Below the pieces are notes generated by a model. It did not search any database and had not been told where the DNA came from. It saw only the letters and a program-made list of their open reading frames with translations. A stretch of DNA of 64,000 nucleotides from Burkholderiaceae bacterium. Lineage in GTDB: Bacteria; Pseudomonadota; Gammaproteobacteria; Burkholderiales; Burkholderiaceae_B. The stretch lies in the NCBI GenBank assembly GCA_023653055.1, contig JAMNXR010000004.1:118749-182748 (forward strand), written 5' to 3'. How positions within the stretch are numbered: position 1 is the stretch's first letter; each line of letters begins with the position of its first letter. The position numbers and the translations under genes were made by a program. Below, piece by piece: positions 15,749-24,483 of this stretch.

Positions 15749-17157
15749 ACCCGCTCAAGCGTTTGGACATACTCCCACAGGACCGCATTATCAGAGGTCG
15801 CGACATTAAAGCGGAACCAGTTTGAAGGTCGGTCGCCAGGATGAAAATAAGAACCCGGTGCAAGCCAGATGCCCTTTTTTAAGGCGCGCGTTGCAACTCC
15901 AGCGCTTTGCTCTGCTGCAATCGGTAGCCGCGCCCACAAAAACAGTCCCGCCCCCGGCTGTTGAAAAATCTCCATATCCAGGGACTGCATTTTTTCTACA
16001 ACATGGGTGTGCGCGGCGTGAAGCTTGTTCTTTAAAAAATCAAGATGCCGTTCATAATGGCCTTCACTTAAGACATTCGACACGATGCGTTCTGTCACCT
16101 CCGAAGAAGTTAAACCCACCGCCATCTTGGTACGCGCCAGATCTGCCAACACCTCTGCATGAGCCGCGACATAACCCACGCGCAGGGTAGGCGTGATCGT
16201 TTTCGAAAATCCAGAGATATAGATGACGCGCTTTAAACCTTCTATCGCCGCCAGACATGGCGCCTCAGACGGCGCGAGCTCTCGATAAATATCGTCTTCA
16301 ATGACCCACATGCCCTCTCGCGCGACCATCTCCAGCAAGCGTTGGGCATTCGGCGCAGACAAAGATGAGCCTGAGGGATTTTGCAACACGGTATTGATGA
16401 ACATTGCTTTAGGCCGCGACTCTTTCAGGACGCGCTCGAGCTGTTCAAAATCGTGACCATCCACCGTGCGTGCCACACCAATCACTTTGAGACCCGCCAA
16501 CTGCAAGATCTGTAATAGATTGCAATAGCATGGGTCTTCGACTATCACCGTGTCACCTGGCCGCAACAGCGTTCGCACGACCAGATCCAGCGCTTGCGTC
16601 GCCCCCTGCGTCAACAAGATATTGGACGCTTCTACCGGAACAGAAATGCGTCGTAACGACGTGGCGATTTGTTCGCGTAATGACGCCATCCCATAGGGGT
16701 GCCCATATCCACCAAAGCGCGGGCCCGGCACACGACTCAACGCACGCAGCGCATGCTGCAGTCCACTCTCATTAATCCATTCTCCGGGTATCCAGCCACA
16801 ACCCGCCTTGGTGGGGACAGAGTGGTCCGCAAAGACATCAGACAGCAGCCAAGCCGCATTGAGGCTCGGAGCGGACCAGACCGGGGATGCCGTTGGCAAC
16901 GCCGGGCGCACATCCGCGACGCGATAGGCAGAGCCTCGGCGGGCGCTGAGACGTCCTGCTGTCACCAATCGCTGATACGCCTCCGCTACGGTAAAGGCGC
17001 TCAAGGTATGCGTTGCGGCCAGCGCGCGCACCGAGGGCAAGGCGTCGCCGACTCGCAACGTGCGGCGCTCAATCGCCCCGTTGACCGACTCCACAATTTG
17101 CTCCACCAGCGTTCGGGAAGACTGGCGATCGATCGTGAGAGAAAAAGTATTGGCCAT
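15745..17157 (-). CDS. MocR-type (GntR/aminotransferase fusion) transcriptional regulator
   Basis: 470 aa from the ATG at 17157: a GntR winged helix (residues 1-75, with LRVGDALPSVRALAATHTLS) joined to a fold-type I aminotransferase domain with AAT-like motifs (LTQGATQALDL, EDPCYCN, INTVLQNPSGSSL, the PLP-lysine motif SGFSKT, LRVGYV). The open frame runs 423 bases further upstream, antisense through the aminotransferase start; that part is not real. It is divergent from the omega-aminotransferase gene, with inverted operator-like sequences between them. MocR proteins such as GabR and TauR bind PLP and an amine effector and commonly regulate such an aminotransferase neighbour. Confidence 0.92.
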   Translation of the reverse strand: MANTFSLTIDRQSSRTLVEQIVESVNGAIERRTLRVGDALPSVRALAATHTLSAFTVAEAYQRLVTAGRLSARRGSAYRVADVRPALPTASPVWSAPSLNAAWLLSDVFADHSVPTKAGCGWIPGEWINESGLQHALRALSRVPGPRFGGYGHPYGMASLREQIATSLRRISVPVEASNILLTQGATQALDLVVRTLLRPGDTVIVEDPCYCNLLQILQLAGLKVIGVARTVDGHDFEQLERVLKESRPKAMFINTVLQNPSGSSLSAPNAQRLLEMVAREGMWVIEDDIYRELAPSEAPCLAAIEGLKRVIYISGFSKTITPTLRVGYVAAHAEVLADLARTKMAVGLTSSEVTERIVSNVLSEGHYERHLDFLKNKLHAAHTHVVEKMQSLDMEIFQQPGAGLFLWARLPIAAEQSAGVATRALKKGIWLAPGSYFHPGDRPSNWFRFNVATSDNAVLWEYVQTLERV

Positions 17158-17178
17158 GCCGGTTATTCCGTGACAAAA

Positions 17179-17265
17179 CAGTACAGTTATGGGCGGATAC
17201 ATCCGAAATTCAATACAGTTTGCCACAAATCGCTGCAACTGTACTGGCACTTGTCTCTGTATAAC
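17179..17265. promoter_or_regulatory. Operator/promoter region between the MocR regulator and the aminotransferase
   Basis: CAGTACAGTT at 17179-17188 and its exact inverse AACTGTACTG at 17237-17246; further partial ACAGT boxes near 17213-17220 and 17269-17275. TATAAC at 17260-17265 may be the -10 box of the rightward gene. The paired decamers are good candidates for MocR binding sites; this is inference from position. Confidence 0.55.
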
Positions 17266-17304
17266 CGTTACAGTGAGATATTCGCGCACTAACTGGAGAT
17301 TTCC

Positions 17305-18651
17305 ATGAACACTATTACCGAAAACGTCAGCCTGTCCAAAGAAGTGGATATGGAAAATTTCTGGATGCCCTTTACTGCCAACAAGCAGTTCAAGGCGGCT
17401 CCCCGCATTCTGAAAAGTGCCAAGGGCATGTACTTCACGACTGTCGATGACAAGAAAATCCTCGACGCGAGCTCGGGCCTCTGGTGCGTCAATGCGGGCC
17501 ACTGCCGCGAAGAAATTATTGAAGCCGTGCACAAGCAGATGATGGAACTGGACTATGCACCTCCCTTCCAGATGGGACACCCTATCGCCTTTGAGGCAGC
17601 CAAGGCTATTGCAGCCGTCATGCCCGCAGGGCTTGATCGCATCTTCTTTGCAAACTCTGGCTCAGAAGCCGTTGACACTGCGCTGAAAATTGCTCTGGCC
17701 TACCACCGTGCCCGTGGCGATGGACAACGTACACGCCTGATTGGTCGTGAGCGCGGCTATAGTGGCGTCGGTTTTGGTGGCATTTCAGTGGGTGGCATTT
17801 TGGCCAACCGCAAAGCCTACTCAGGCGCACTGATTCCTGGTGTGGATCACATTTCACACACACACAACTTGGCCGAAATGGCTTACAGCAAGGGTCAACC
17901 CGCTTGGGGCGCGCACCTTGCTGACGACCTCGAGCGTTTGTGCGCATTGCATGATCCTTCAACCATCGCAGCCGTGATTGTGGAGCCCGTCGCCGGCTCA
18001 ACGGGCGTTCTGGTTCCTCCACAAGGTTATCTCGAGCGCTTGCGCGAGATCTGCACCAAGCACGGCATTCTGCTGATTTTTGATGAAGTCATCACTGGCT
18101 TCGGTCGCCTGGGCAAAGCCACAGCCAGCGAATTGCTTGGCGTGACTCCCGACATCATCACAATGGCCAAGGCCATGAACAACGCAGCGATTCCAATGTC
18201 TGGCGTTGCAGTCAGCCGCCAAGTGCACGACAGCATCGTTAACGCCGGTCCAGGCACTGCAATTGAGTTTTTCCACGGCTACACCTATTCCGCCCACCCT
18301 GCCGCTGCGGCTGCATGCTTGGCGACCCAGGACATCTACCGTCGTGAAAAGCTGTTCGACCGTTCTTTGGCGCTTGCACCGAAGTTTGAAAAAGAAATCC
18401 ATGCGCTACGCGGCGAGCCTCATGTCAAAGACATTCGTAACCTCGGCCTGATGGGCGCAGTTGAGTTGGAATCGCGCGACGGCGCACCAGGAGCGCGTGC
18501 TTACGACGTCTTCCTTAAGTGTATGGAAAAAGGTGTGTTAGCCCGCTTCACAGGTGACATCATGGCCTTCTCCCCTCCACTGATCGTCAGCGAAGGTCAA
18601 CTCGAAGAGATCTTCTCAACAGTCAAGAAAGCATTGCACGAAACCGCCTAA
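17305..18651 (+). CDS. Omega-amino acid (beta-alanine)--pyruvate aminotransferase, class III
   Basis: PLP enzyme that moves an amino group from beta-alanine or other omega-amines to pyruvate, giving a semialdehyde and alanine. 448 aa, normal for the family. Seen: the start region NFWMPFTANKQFK, GLWCVNAGHCREE, FFANSGSEAVDTALK, LIFDEVITGFGRLG and the PLP lysine at residue 289 (MAKAMNN). ACTGGAGATTTCC precedes the ATG. Its divergent MocR neighbour is the likely regulator; a terminator follows. Confidence 0.93.
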   Translation: MNTITENVSLSKEVDMENFWMPFTANKQFKAAPRILKSAKGMYFTTVDDKKILDASSGLWCVNAGHCREEIIEAVHKQMMELDYAPPFQMGHPIAFEAAKAIAAVMPAGLDRIFFANSGSEAVDTALKIALAYHRARGDGQRTRLIGRERGYSGVGFGGISVGGILANRKAYSGALIPGVDHISHTHNLAEMAYSKGQPAWGAHLADDLERLCALHDPSTIAAVIVEPVAGSTGVLVPPQGYLERLREICTKHGILLIFDEVITGFGRLGKATASELLGVTPDIITMAKAMNNAAIPMSGVAVSRQVHDSIVNAGPGTAIEFFHGYTYSAHPAAAAACLATQDIYRREKLFDRSLALAPKFEKEIHALRGEPHVKDIRNLGLMGAVELESRDGAPGARAYDVFLKCMEKGVLARFTGDIMAFSPPLIVSEGQLEEIFSTVKKALHETA

Positions 18652-18668
18652 CTCAGGCGGTAACAAGC

Positions 18669-18693
18669 AAAGGGGCGCCTCGAGCGCCCCTTT
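18669..18693 (+). terminator. Intrinsic terminator after the aminotransferase gene
   Basis: AAAGGGGCGC (18669-18678), loop CTCGA, GCGCCCCTTT (18684-18693), then TATAATTT. Strong GC stem with a short T-rich tail, 17 bases after the stop codon. Confidence 0.85.
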
Positions 18694-18733
18694 ATAATTT
18701 CCTCACTCTCTCTTTTTTGGAATCACTCGTCTC

Positions 18734-20335
18734 ATGAACTGGCAACTGCCCTTCCAATCCGGTCGTCAACCCGTCCTCGCACGCAATCTTGTCTCCACGT
18801 CTCAACCGCTCGCCTCACAGGCGGGTGCTGCTGCATTCGCGCGCGGTGGTAATGCCATTGATGCTGCGCTCGCCGCAGCGATCACGCTGACCGTGGTCGA
18901 GCCTACGATGAATGGCATTGGTGGTGACGGCTTCGCCATTATTTGGGATGGTAAAGCACTGCATGGTCTGAACGCCTCCGGTCGCGCACCCGCAGCGTGG
19001 TCACCTGAGCGCTTCAAGGGCCTGGCCACCATGCCGCATCGCGGCTGGGAGTCCGTCACTGTTCCTGGCGTCGTGTCACAGTGGGTTGAGTTATCAAACA
19101 AGTTCGGCAATTTGCCCTTCGAAGATCTGTTCAAAGACGCGATCCGTCATGCACGCGAAGGTTTTCCCGTCAGTCCTGTGATTGCGCGTCAGTGGAAAGA
19201 TCAGGCCGCTGAGTTGCACGTCCAGCCTGGCTTCACAGAAGCCTTTATGAAAGATGGCCGTACCCCCACTGCTGGCGAAATCTGGAAATTCGCAGATCAA
19301 GCCGATACGCTTGAAGATATTGCGCGCACTAAAGGTGAGTCGTTCTATCGTGGTCGCTTAGCAAAAATGATCGCTGACTTTGCCCGTGCAAACGGTGCGG
19401 TGCTCAACGAAGCCGATTTGGCTGCGCACCGTTGTGATTGGGTCGGCACCGTCTCGACGAACTACCAAGGCGTTGACGTGCATGAGATCCCGCCAAACGG
19501 TCAGGGTCTCACCGCGTTGCTCGCCCTCAACCTGATTGAGCACCTACCCTACGCACAAACCAAGCCCGGCTCAGCCGAGCGTATGCACCTCGAAATCGAA
19601 TGCATGCGCGCCGCCTTTGCTGACTTGTTTGAACACGTCGCCGATCCTGAGTTCATGAAAGTCACCGCCAAAGATTTGCTCAGCAAGTCCTATGCAAAAG
19701 AGCGCGCCAAACTGATCGACCCCAACAAAGCTGGCACCTATGGCCCAGGCCAGCCCCCCTCAGGCGGAACCATTTACTTGTGTACCTCGGATGCCGAAGG
19801 CCGTATGGTGTCCTACATCCAATCAAACTTCAAAGGCTTTGGCTCAGGCGTGGTTGTCCCCAAGACGGGTATCGCCTTACAGAACCGTGGTTGGGGCTTT
19901 GTTACAACTCCCGGACATCCCAACCTCGTGGGGGGTGGCAAGCGTCCGATGCACACCATCATTCCCGCGTTCATCACACGTGATGGCAAGCCCTCAATGG
20001 CATTTGGCGTGATGGGTGGCAACATGCAAGCACAGGGACACATGCAGATGGTCTTGCGTCATATCTCTGAGGGCTACAACCCACAGGCCTGTTCGGACGC
20101 GCCACGCTGGCGCATCAACGACGCGGGCGATCTGACTGTCGAAGCCGCGGTAAGCCCTGCCGTTGTCGATGCGTTACGCGCCATGGGTCACAAGCCTATC
20201 GTCGCCCCTGCAGACAGCCTTGACTTCGGTAGCGCCCAATTGATCTCGCGCCTAGATGGTGACAGCAACCAAGCACCCTATGCCTATGTCGCAGGCTCTG
20301 ATCACCGCCGTGACGGCGAAGCCGTCGGTTACTAG
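18734..20335 (+). CDS. Gamma-glutamyltransferase family protein (no signal peptide)
   Basis: Ntn-hydrolase that is cleaved before a catalytic Thr into two subunits and transfers or hydrolyses gamma-glutamyl (or related amide) groups. 533 aa. The cleavage site PPSGG/T puts the nucleophile at Thr346, followed by the usual C..D..GRMVSYIQSNF. Other family runs: GGNAIDAALAA, MNGIGGDGFAI, PPNGQGLTALLALNL, VMGGNMQAQGHMQ. There is no N-terminal signal, so it should be cytoplasmic, unlike the periplasmic Ggt of E. coli. It starts a new unit after the terminator, and a small acidic protein gene follows 7 bases later. Confidence 0.92.
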   Translation: MNWQLPFQSGRQPVLARNLVSTSQPLASQAGAAAFARGGNAIDAALAAAITLTVVEPTMNGIGGDGFAIIWDGKALHGLNASGRAPAAWSPERFKGLATMPHRGWESVTVPGVVSQWVELSNKFGNLPFEDLFKDAIRHAREGFPVSPVIARQWKDQAAELHVQPGFTEAFMKDGRTPTAGEIWKFADQADTLEDIARTKGESFYRGRLAKMIADFARANGAVLNEADLAAHRCDWVGTVSTNYQGVDVHEIPPNGQGLTALLALNLIEHLPYAQTKPGSAERMHLEIECMRAAFADLFEHVADPEFMKVTAKDLLSKSYAKERAKLIDPNKAGTYGPGQPPSGGTIYLCTSDAEGRMVSYIQSNFKGFGSGVVVPKTGIALQNRGWGFVTTPGHPNLVGGGKRPMHTIIPAFITRDGKPSMAFGVMGGNMQAQGHMQMVLRHISEGYNPQACSDAPRWRINDAGDLTVEAAVSPAVVDALRAMGHKPIVAPADSLDFGSAQLISRLDGDSNQAPYAYVAGSDHRRDGEAVGY

Positions 20336-20342
20336 GATACAC

Positions 20343-20930
20343 ATGATGCAACACTCAGCAGATTCTATTCATCAACACGTTCAGTCTCTGTTGAGCGAGT
20401 ATCAGTGTCCTTATCAGTTTCATGAGGTGCGGGCGGCCTTCATGGGGGCGATCGCAAGCCCCTATGTCGTCGACCCACTCTTTGAATTAAATGCTTTGTG
20501 GGACGGCGAGTTTCCTGAACTGCCGTCGCAAGAAAAACTCGACGAAGTCACCAAAACGTTTCTTGAAGACTTTTGGGGCGTACTCGCGGCACATGGCAAA
20601 GAAGATGCAGAACATCCTTTCAGCCTGACCCCGTTAGAAAAAGCATGCTCCTTGAACGAACTTAAAGCGCATGCGCAATTACGTGGCGAAGAACTCGATG
20701 CGTTTTTAACTGGTTTTTTTCAAGACCAAGAAAATCTGGAGCTTGATGAAGATATCGGTGACAGTCTGGATATTCTCGAAGAGCTTGTCCAGATGTACAC
20801 CGACATCGTCAATATGGAAGAACGCGATGCACTCAGCGCTCAGGAACTATCTGAGCTGGCAGACAACCTTCTCAAGATGACCGATATGGCAGAGCTTGAG
20901 ATGAACAATTTGATTGTGAGTTGTGCTTAG
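20343..20930 (+). CDS. Small acidic, helical protein; possibly YgfB/YecA (UPF0149)-like
   Basis: 195 aa from the first of two adjacent ATGs (20343); upstream frame lies inside the gamma-glutamyltransferase gene. Acidic and helix-rich, with no membrane segment. The stretch DAFLTGFFQDQENLELDEDI and the following LEELVQMYTDIV recall UPF0149 proteins, but I am not sure of the family. Tight spacing suggests co-transcription with the gamma-glutamyltransferase. Its stop overlaps the convergent Bug gene's stop by 4 bases. Confidence 0.65.
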   Translation: MMQHSADSIHQHVQSLLSEYQCPYQFHEVRAAFMGAIASPYVVDPLFELNALWDGEFPELPSQEKLDEVTKTFLEDFWGVLAAHGKEDAEHPFSLTPLEKACSLNELKAHAQLRGEELDAFLTGFFQDQENLELDEDIGDSLDILEELVQMYTDIVNMEERDALSAQELSELADNLLKMTDMAELEMNNLIVSCA

Positions 20931-21883
20931 TTGATACGTGGAAGGTTTGCAGCTTTAATCGCCTTACCCATCTCTACATATCCTGTCTGTAACGTCTCCT
21001 CATACTGCTTGCCCGTTAAGGGAGAGGGGTCGACACCAAGACCCTCTAAGCGCTTTGCGACATCTGGATTTCTAACCGAAGCGAGTGCAGCAGCCTGAAG
21101 CTTATCGACCACGTCTTTGGGCGTGCCCTTTGGTACAGCGAGCCCCATCCATGAGTCAATCTCCACATTAAACCCCTGCTCTTTCATTGTCAGCACATTG
21201 GGCTGTTCAACCCAACGCATCGGGCTGGCGGAAGCGAGCAGGCGTAACTTGCCGCTGGTGATATGCGGCAAAATATCCGAGGGATTTTGGACAATCACTT
21301 CCACCTGACCACCTAACAAAGCCGTCACCGTTTCAGTCCCAGACTTGTAACTAATCTGCTCAAACTTTCCACCCGCGACGCGGCCTAACTCAAACATGGC
21401 GAGGTTGTTTGGTGCAGAAGGAGCACCAAAGAAAATGCCCTTACCTGTCTTCGCTGCAGCGACGAGGTCTTGTAAATTTTTATAGGGTGAATCGGCGCGT
21501 ACGGCAACGCCATAACGGAAGCGACCAAAGCCGGCGACAAACTCAAAATCATTGATGGTGTAAGTCAGATTCATCAAATGCGGCATGATGGCAACGGTTG
21601 AGTACGTCACAACACCGACTTGATAACCATCAGGTTTTTGTTTGGCAATATATGCAGGCGTTAATGTCCCGAGCGCACCGGGTTTGTTCTGCACGATCAC
21701 AGGCTTTCCAAGTGGTGCCTCCATGCCTTGCGCTAAAGCGCGCGAGGCCACATCCGTCGCACCCCCTGCACCAAAGTTAACGATCAGTGTCACCTCGCGC
21801 TGCGGAAAGCTCTGTGCATTCACCATACCCGCACTGGCGCACAATGCGAACCCACCTAACGCTAATTTCATTTTCTGAATCAT
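20927..21883 (-). CDS. Bug/TctC family periplasmic solute receptor
   Basis: 318 aa, signal peptide at residues 1-23 (ending VNA/QSF). Bug motifs: FPQREVTLIVNFGAGGATDV, LGKPVIVQNKPGA, PDGYQVGV, GGQVEVIVQNPSDILPHI, WMGLAVPKGTPKD. Such receptors bind carboxylates for tripartite carriers, but many are orphans; no tctA or tctB is near. It is 41 bases downstream of the SDR gene on the same strand, so it probably serves the substrate of the ThDP enzyme/SDR pair. Confidence 0.93.
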   Translation of the reverse strand: MIQKMKLALGGFALCASAGMVNAQSFPQREVTLIVNFGAGGATDVASRALAQGMEAPLGKPVIVQNKPGALGTLTPAYIAKQKPDGYQVGVVTYSTVAIMPHLMNLTYTINDFEFVAGFGRFRYGVAVRADSPYKNLQDLVAAAKTGKGIFFGAPSAPNNLAMFELGRVAGGKFEQISYKSGTETVTALLGGQVEVIVQNPSDILPHITSGKLRLLASASPMRWVEQPNVLTMKEQGFNVEIDSWMGLAVPKGTPKDVVDKLQAAALASVRNPDVAKRLEGLGVDPSPLTGKQYEETLQTGYVEMGKAIKAANLPRIN

Positions 21884-21924
21884 GTTTGCTCCGTTGTTAT
21901 AAGTGTTGCGATGTATGTCATCGC

Positions 21925-22680
21925 TTACGACATGAAAAAGCCACCATTGATATCGATCGTGGCGCCATTAATAAATCCACTACTTTCCGCACATAAAAAA
22001 GCGACAGCCTGACCAACCTCCTCAGGTGTGCCAATTCGCTTGACTGGAATCTGCTCCGCATAACGACGATTGACCTCTTCGCCGGCTTGCAATGCCATTT
22101 CAGTCAAAATTCTTCCTGGGGCAACACAGTTTGCCGTGATACCGAAAGGTCCCATTTCCGCAGCAATCGCACGTGTCAGTCCCAACACGCCTGCTTTGGA
22201 CGCCATATAACTTGGGCCCGCAACAACTGACTTAGAACGTCCCGCAAGCGATGAAATACTCACGATTCTTCCATACTTCAGTGCTTGCATATCTGGAATA
22301 AACGTCTGACACATCCGCATCACAGCGGTCAGGTTGACTTCGATTACCTTCGCCCATTCTTTGGGATCGAGTTGCAATATCCCACTTGATCTTCCATCGG
22401 CTTGTTTGGGTGAAATACCTGCGTTATTCACAAGCACCGATACTTTGCCTAGCGTTGCATTGATTGTTTGATGCAAGCTGGCAATACCATTGTCGTCCGT
22501 GACATCTAGGGTATGCGTCAAGATGTTTGCTGCATGATCAGCGCCCACAAGCGCAGCCCCGTCAAATTGCTGGCGGTCCACCATGACAACAAAATGTCCA
22601 CTGCTTAACAATGCTTTCGATGTCTCAAGCCCAATGCCCTGTCGCGCACCGGTCACCACTGCGATTCGCTTGTGCGTCAT
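21925..22680 (-). CDS. SDR family NAD(P)-dependent oxidoreductase
   Basis: Classical short-chain dehydrogenase, 251 aa, FabG/BDH-like. TGARQGIG cofactor loop (10-17), NNAG (85-88), catalytic Ser143/144, Tyr158 and Lys162 (YMASK), and the C-terminal FINGATIDINGG. The start codon overlaps the ThDP enzyme's stop (ATGA), so both act in one pathway. The substrate cannot be told. Confidence 0.92.
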   Translation of the reverse strand: MTHKRIAVVTGARQGIGLETSKALLSSGHFVVMVDRQQFDGAALVGADHAANILTHTLDVTDDNGIASLHQTINATLGKVSVLVNNAGISPKQADGRSSGILQLDPKEWAKVIEVNLTAVMRMCQTFIPDMQALKYGRIVSISSLAGRSKSVVAGPSYMASKAGVLGLTRAIAAEMGPFGITANCVAPGRILTEMALQAGEEVNRRYAEQIPVKRIGTPEEVGQAVAFLCAESSGFINGATIDINGGFFMS

Positions 22681-24416
22681 TTGATCACCGCTGCATCTGG
22701 CGTATAGAAAGTAATGGGTGGGAACGCATTTTCATCGCACAGCACTTCGATCAGGGTTGTGCCTGAATTTTTCCTTGCTTGCGCAAGCGCGCCTGCTAGC
22801 TCTCGCGGATCTGTCACTCTGATGCCGTTACAGCCACTATTTCGCGCAATGGCCGCGTGATCAACAGGTGTGAAATGTACGGCCGACGTGTGGTCACCGA
22901 ATTTCACATTTTCAGCATGCTTCTGATAGCCCAAAATTCCATTGTTAATGAGGATCAGCGTGACCTTTACCCCCATTCTTGCAGCCGTTTCGAGCTCTGA
23001 CCATACATGACCAAACCCACCATCGCCCACCACACAAAATACTTCTTTCTGTGGTTGTGCAACTTTTACGCCAAGCGCCATAGGAAAGCCCCAGCCTAAG
23101 CCTGCCAACCCTCGTGGGGTGATGAAACGCATCCCTGCTTTGAGCGAAACCAGAAAGTTTGCGATCCATATTGAGGAGTAACTCGCATCTGCGACAACGA
23201 TGGCGTCCGCAGTCAACTGAGACTGGATTTCCTGCATGATCCGCTCGGGCCGGATCGGTGCTAAATCGGATGTTCTAACCGCTTCAGATTCTTTCAAGTA
23301 CGCCGCACGACCGTCAGCGATTTTTTTCTCTACCGTTGCGCGCGCATTTTTCCTGACTGCGCTGTTGAGCACCTTGAGCGCATCCGTCAGTGCCGACAAG
23401 GTCAGTTTTGCATCACCCACCAGTCTCTTCGCTTCGTAATTACGGCCCACCTCGTTACCATCGATATCGAGATGAATAAACGTCGCCCCTTTTGGATAGA
23501 GCTTCCATGAGTCCGTACCGTTTTGATTCGTGCGGGTTCCCACCAACAACACCACATCTGCATGTTCGATGAGCGGACGTTGAAAACGTCCAGAACCATT
23601 CGGACCCAAAAAGTATGTCATGACACCCACCGAAAGCGGATGCGTTTCATCGACAACGCCTTTGCCCATCACCGTTGTGGCGACGGGCAAATGACACTGC
23701 TCTTGCAATGCTGCGAGTGCTTGATGCGCCTGAGATAAATGCACACCTCCACCAGCAATAACGATTGGATTTTTTGCCTTGGCCAGCAATTCAGCGGCCT
23801 CTGCAATGCGTTCAGCTGAGGCTGTAACGCGATCAAGGGGGTAGTAACCCAGTGCATATGATCTCTTAGCAGCACCGTAGGGTTGCAACAAAATATCGGC
23901 AGGCAACATCAGCACGACAGGCCCAGGTCTGCCTGTGCATGCGGCCGTCATGGCTTGATCAATGTAGTCTTCGATGCGTGATACATCTGTGACGCGGCGT
24001 ACCCATTTAGTGACGGCCGTAAACATCCCGATATGATCAAGGTCTTGAAAGGCATTACGGTCGGTATGCTCGGCGCTAACGTCTTGCACTAAAGCCAAGA
24101 TTGGAATCGAAGCTTTCAAGGCCTCAGCGAGGGGAGGCACTAATAGCGCCGCAGCCGGTCCGTTTTGCGCGGTCACCACACCGATCTTGCCGCTCACTCT
24201 TGCGTAGGCATCGGCCATATAACCGCCGGCATTTTCAGTTCTGTATGCGATCTGTCGAATGCCTTGCTTCTCCGCGACAAGGTGCACCATGCTTGGCAAA
24301 CTCTGACCAAATATCGTATCGACGCCGTGGCGTTTTAACGCACGCACGACCGCATGCGCACCGGTATCATGGGCCGTCAAGCCTGAGGCACGCAGGGGAG
24401 ATAAAGGACTCGTCAT
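22677..24416 (-). CDS. Acetolactate synthase-like thiamine diphosphate enzyme
   Basis: 579 aa with the three ThDP-enzyme domains: PYR domain with catalytic Glu61 (YRTENAGGYMADAYAR), a central domain (NPIVIAGGGVHLSQ, LVGTRTNQNGT) and the PP domain with the ThDP/Mg motif GDGGFGHVWSELETAARMG ... INNG. Members decarboxylate or ligate 2-oxo acids (acetolactate synthase, benzoylformate or oxalyl-CoA decarboxylase, sulfoacetaldehyde acetyltransferase); which one is unclear. No small regulatory subunit of acetolactate synthase is near, which argues for a catabolic role. First gene of a leftward ThDP-SDR-Bug unit. Confidence 0.88.
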   Translation of the reverse strand: MTSPLSPLRASGLTAHDTGAHAVVRALKRHGVDTIFGQSLPSMVHLVAEKQGIRQIAYRTENAGGYMADAYARVSGKIGVVTAQNGPAAALLVPPLAEALKASIPILALVQDVSAEHTDRNAFQDLDHIGMFTAVTKWVRRVTDVSRIEDYIDQAMTAACTGRPGPVVLMLPADILLQPYGAAKRSYALGYYPLDRVTASAERIAEAAELLAKAKNPIVIAGGGVHLSQAHQALAALQEQCHLPVATTVMGKGVVDETHPLSVGVMTYFLGPNGSGRFQRPLIEHADVVLLVGTRTNQNGTDSWKLYPKGATFIHLDIDGNEVGRNYEAKRLVGDAKLTLSALTDALKVLNSAVRKNARATVEKKIADGRAAYLKESEAVRTSDLAPIRPERIMQEIQSQLTADAIVVADASYSSIWIANFLVSLKAGMRFITPRGLAGLGWGFPMALGVKVAQPQKEVFCVVGDGGFGHVWSELETAARMGVKVTLILINNGILGYQKHAENVKFGDHTSAVHFTPVDHAAIARNSGCNGIRVTDPRELAGALAQARKNSGTTLIEVLCDENAFPPITFYTPDAAVIK

Positions 24417-24483
24417 TTTTATTCCAATAAAGTCACAATCTAAACTCTATTAAATATAAAGTATAAAAAGACAATCTTGCACA

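Noticed and set aside
17158..17580. N-terminal extension of the MocR regulator (141 residues)
   Set aside because: It is antisense to the aminotransferase start and the operator region; the GntR domain begins properly at 17157.
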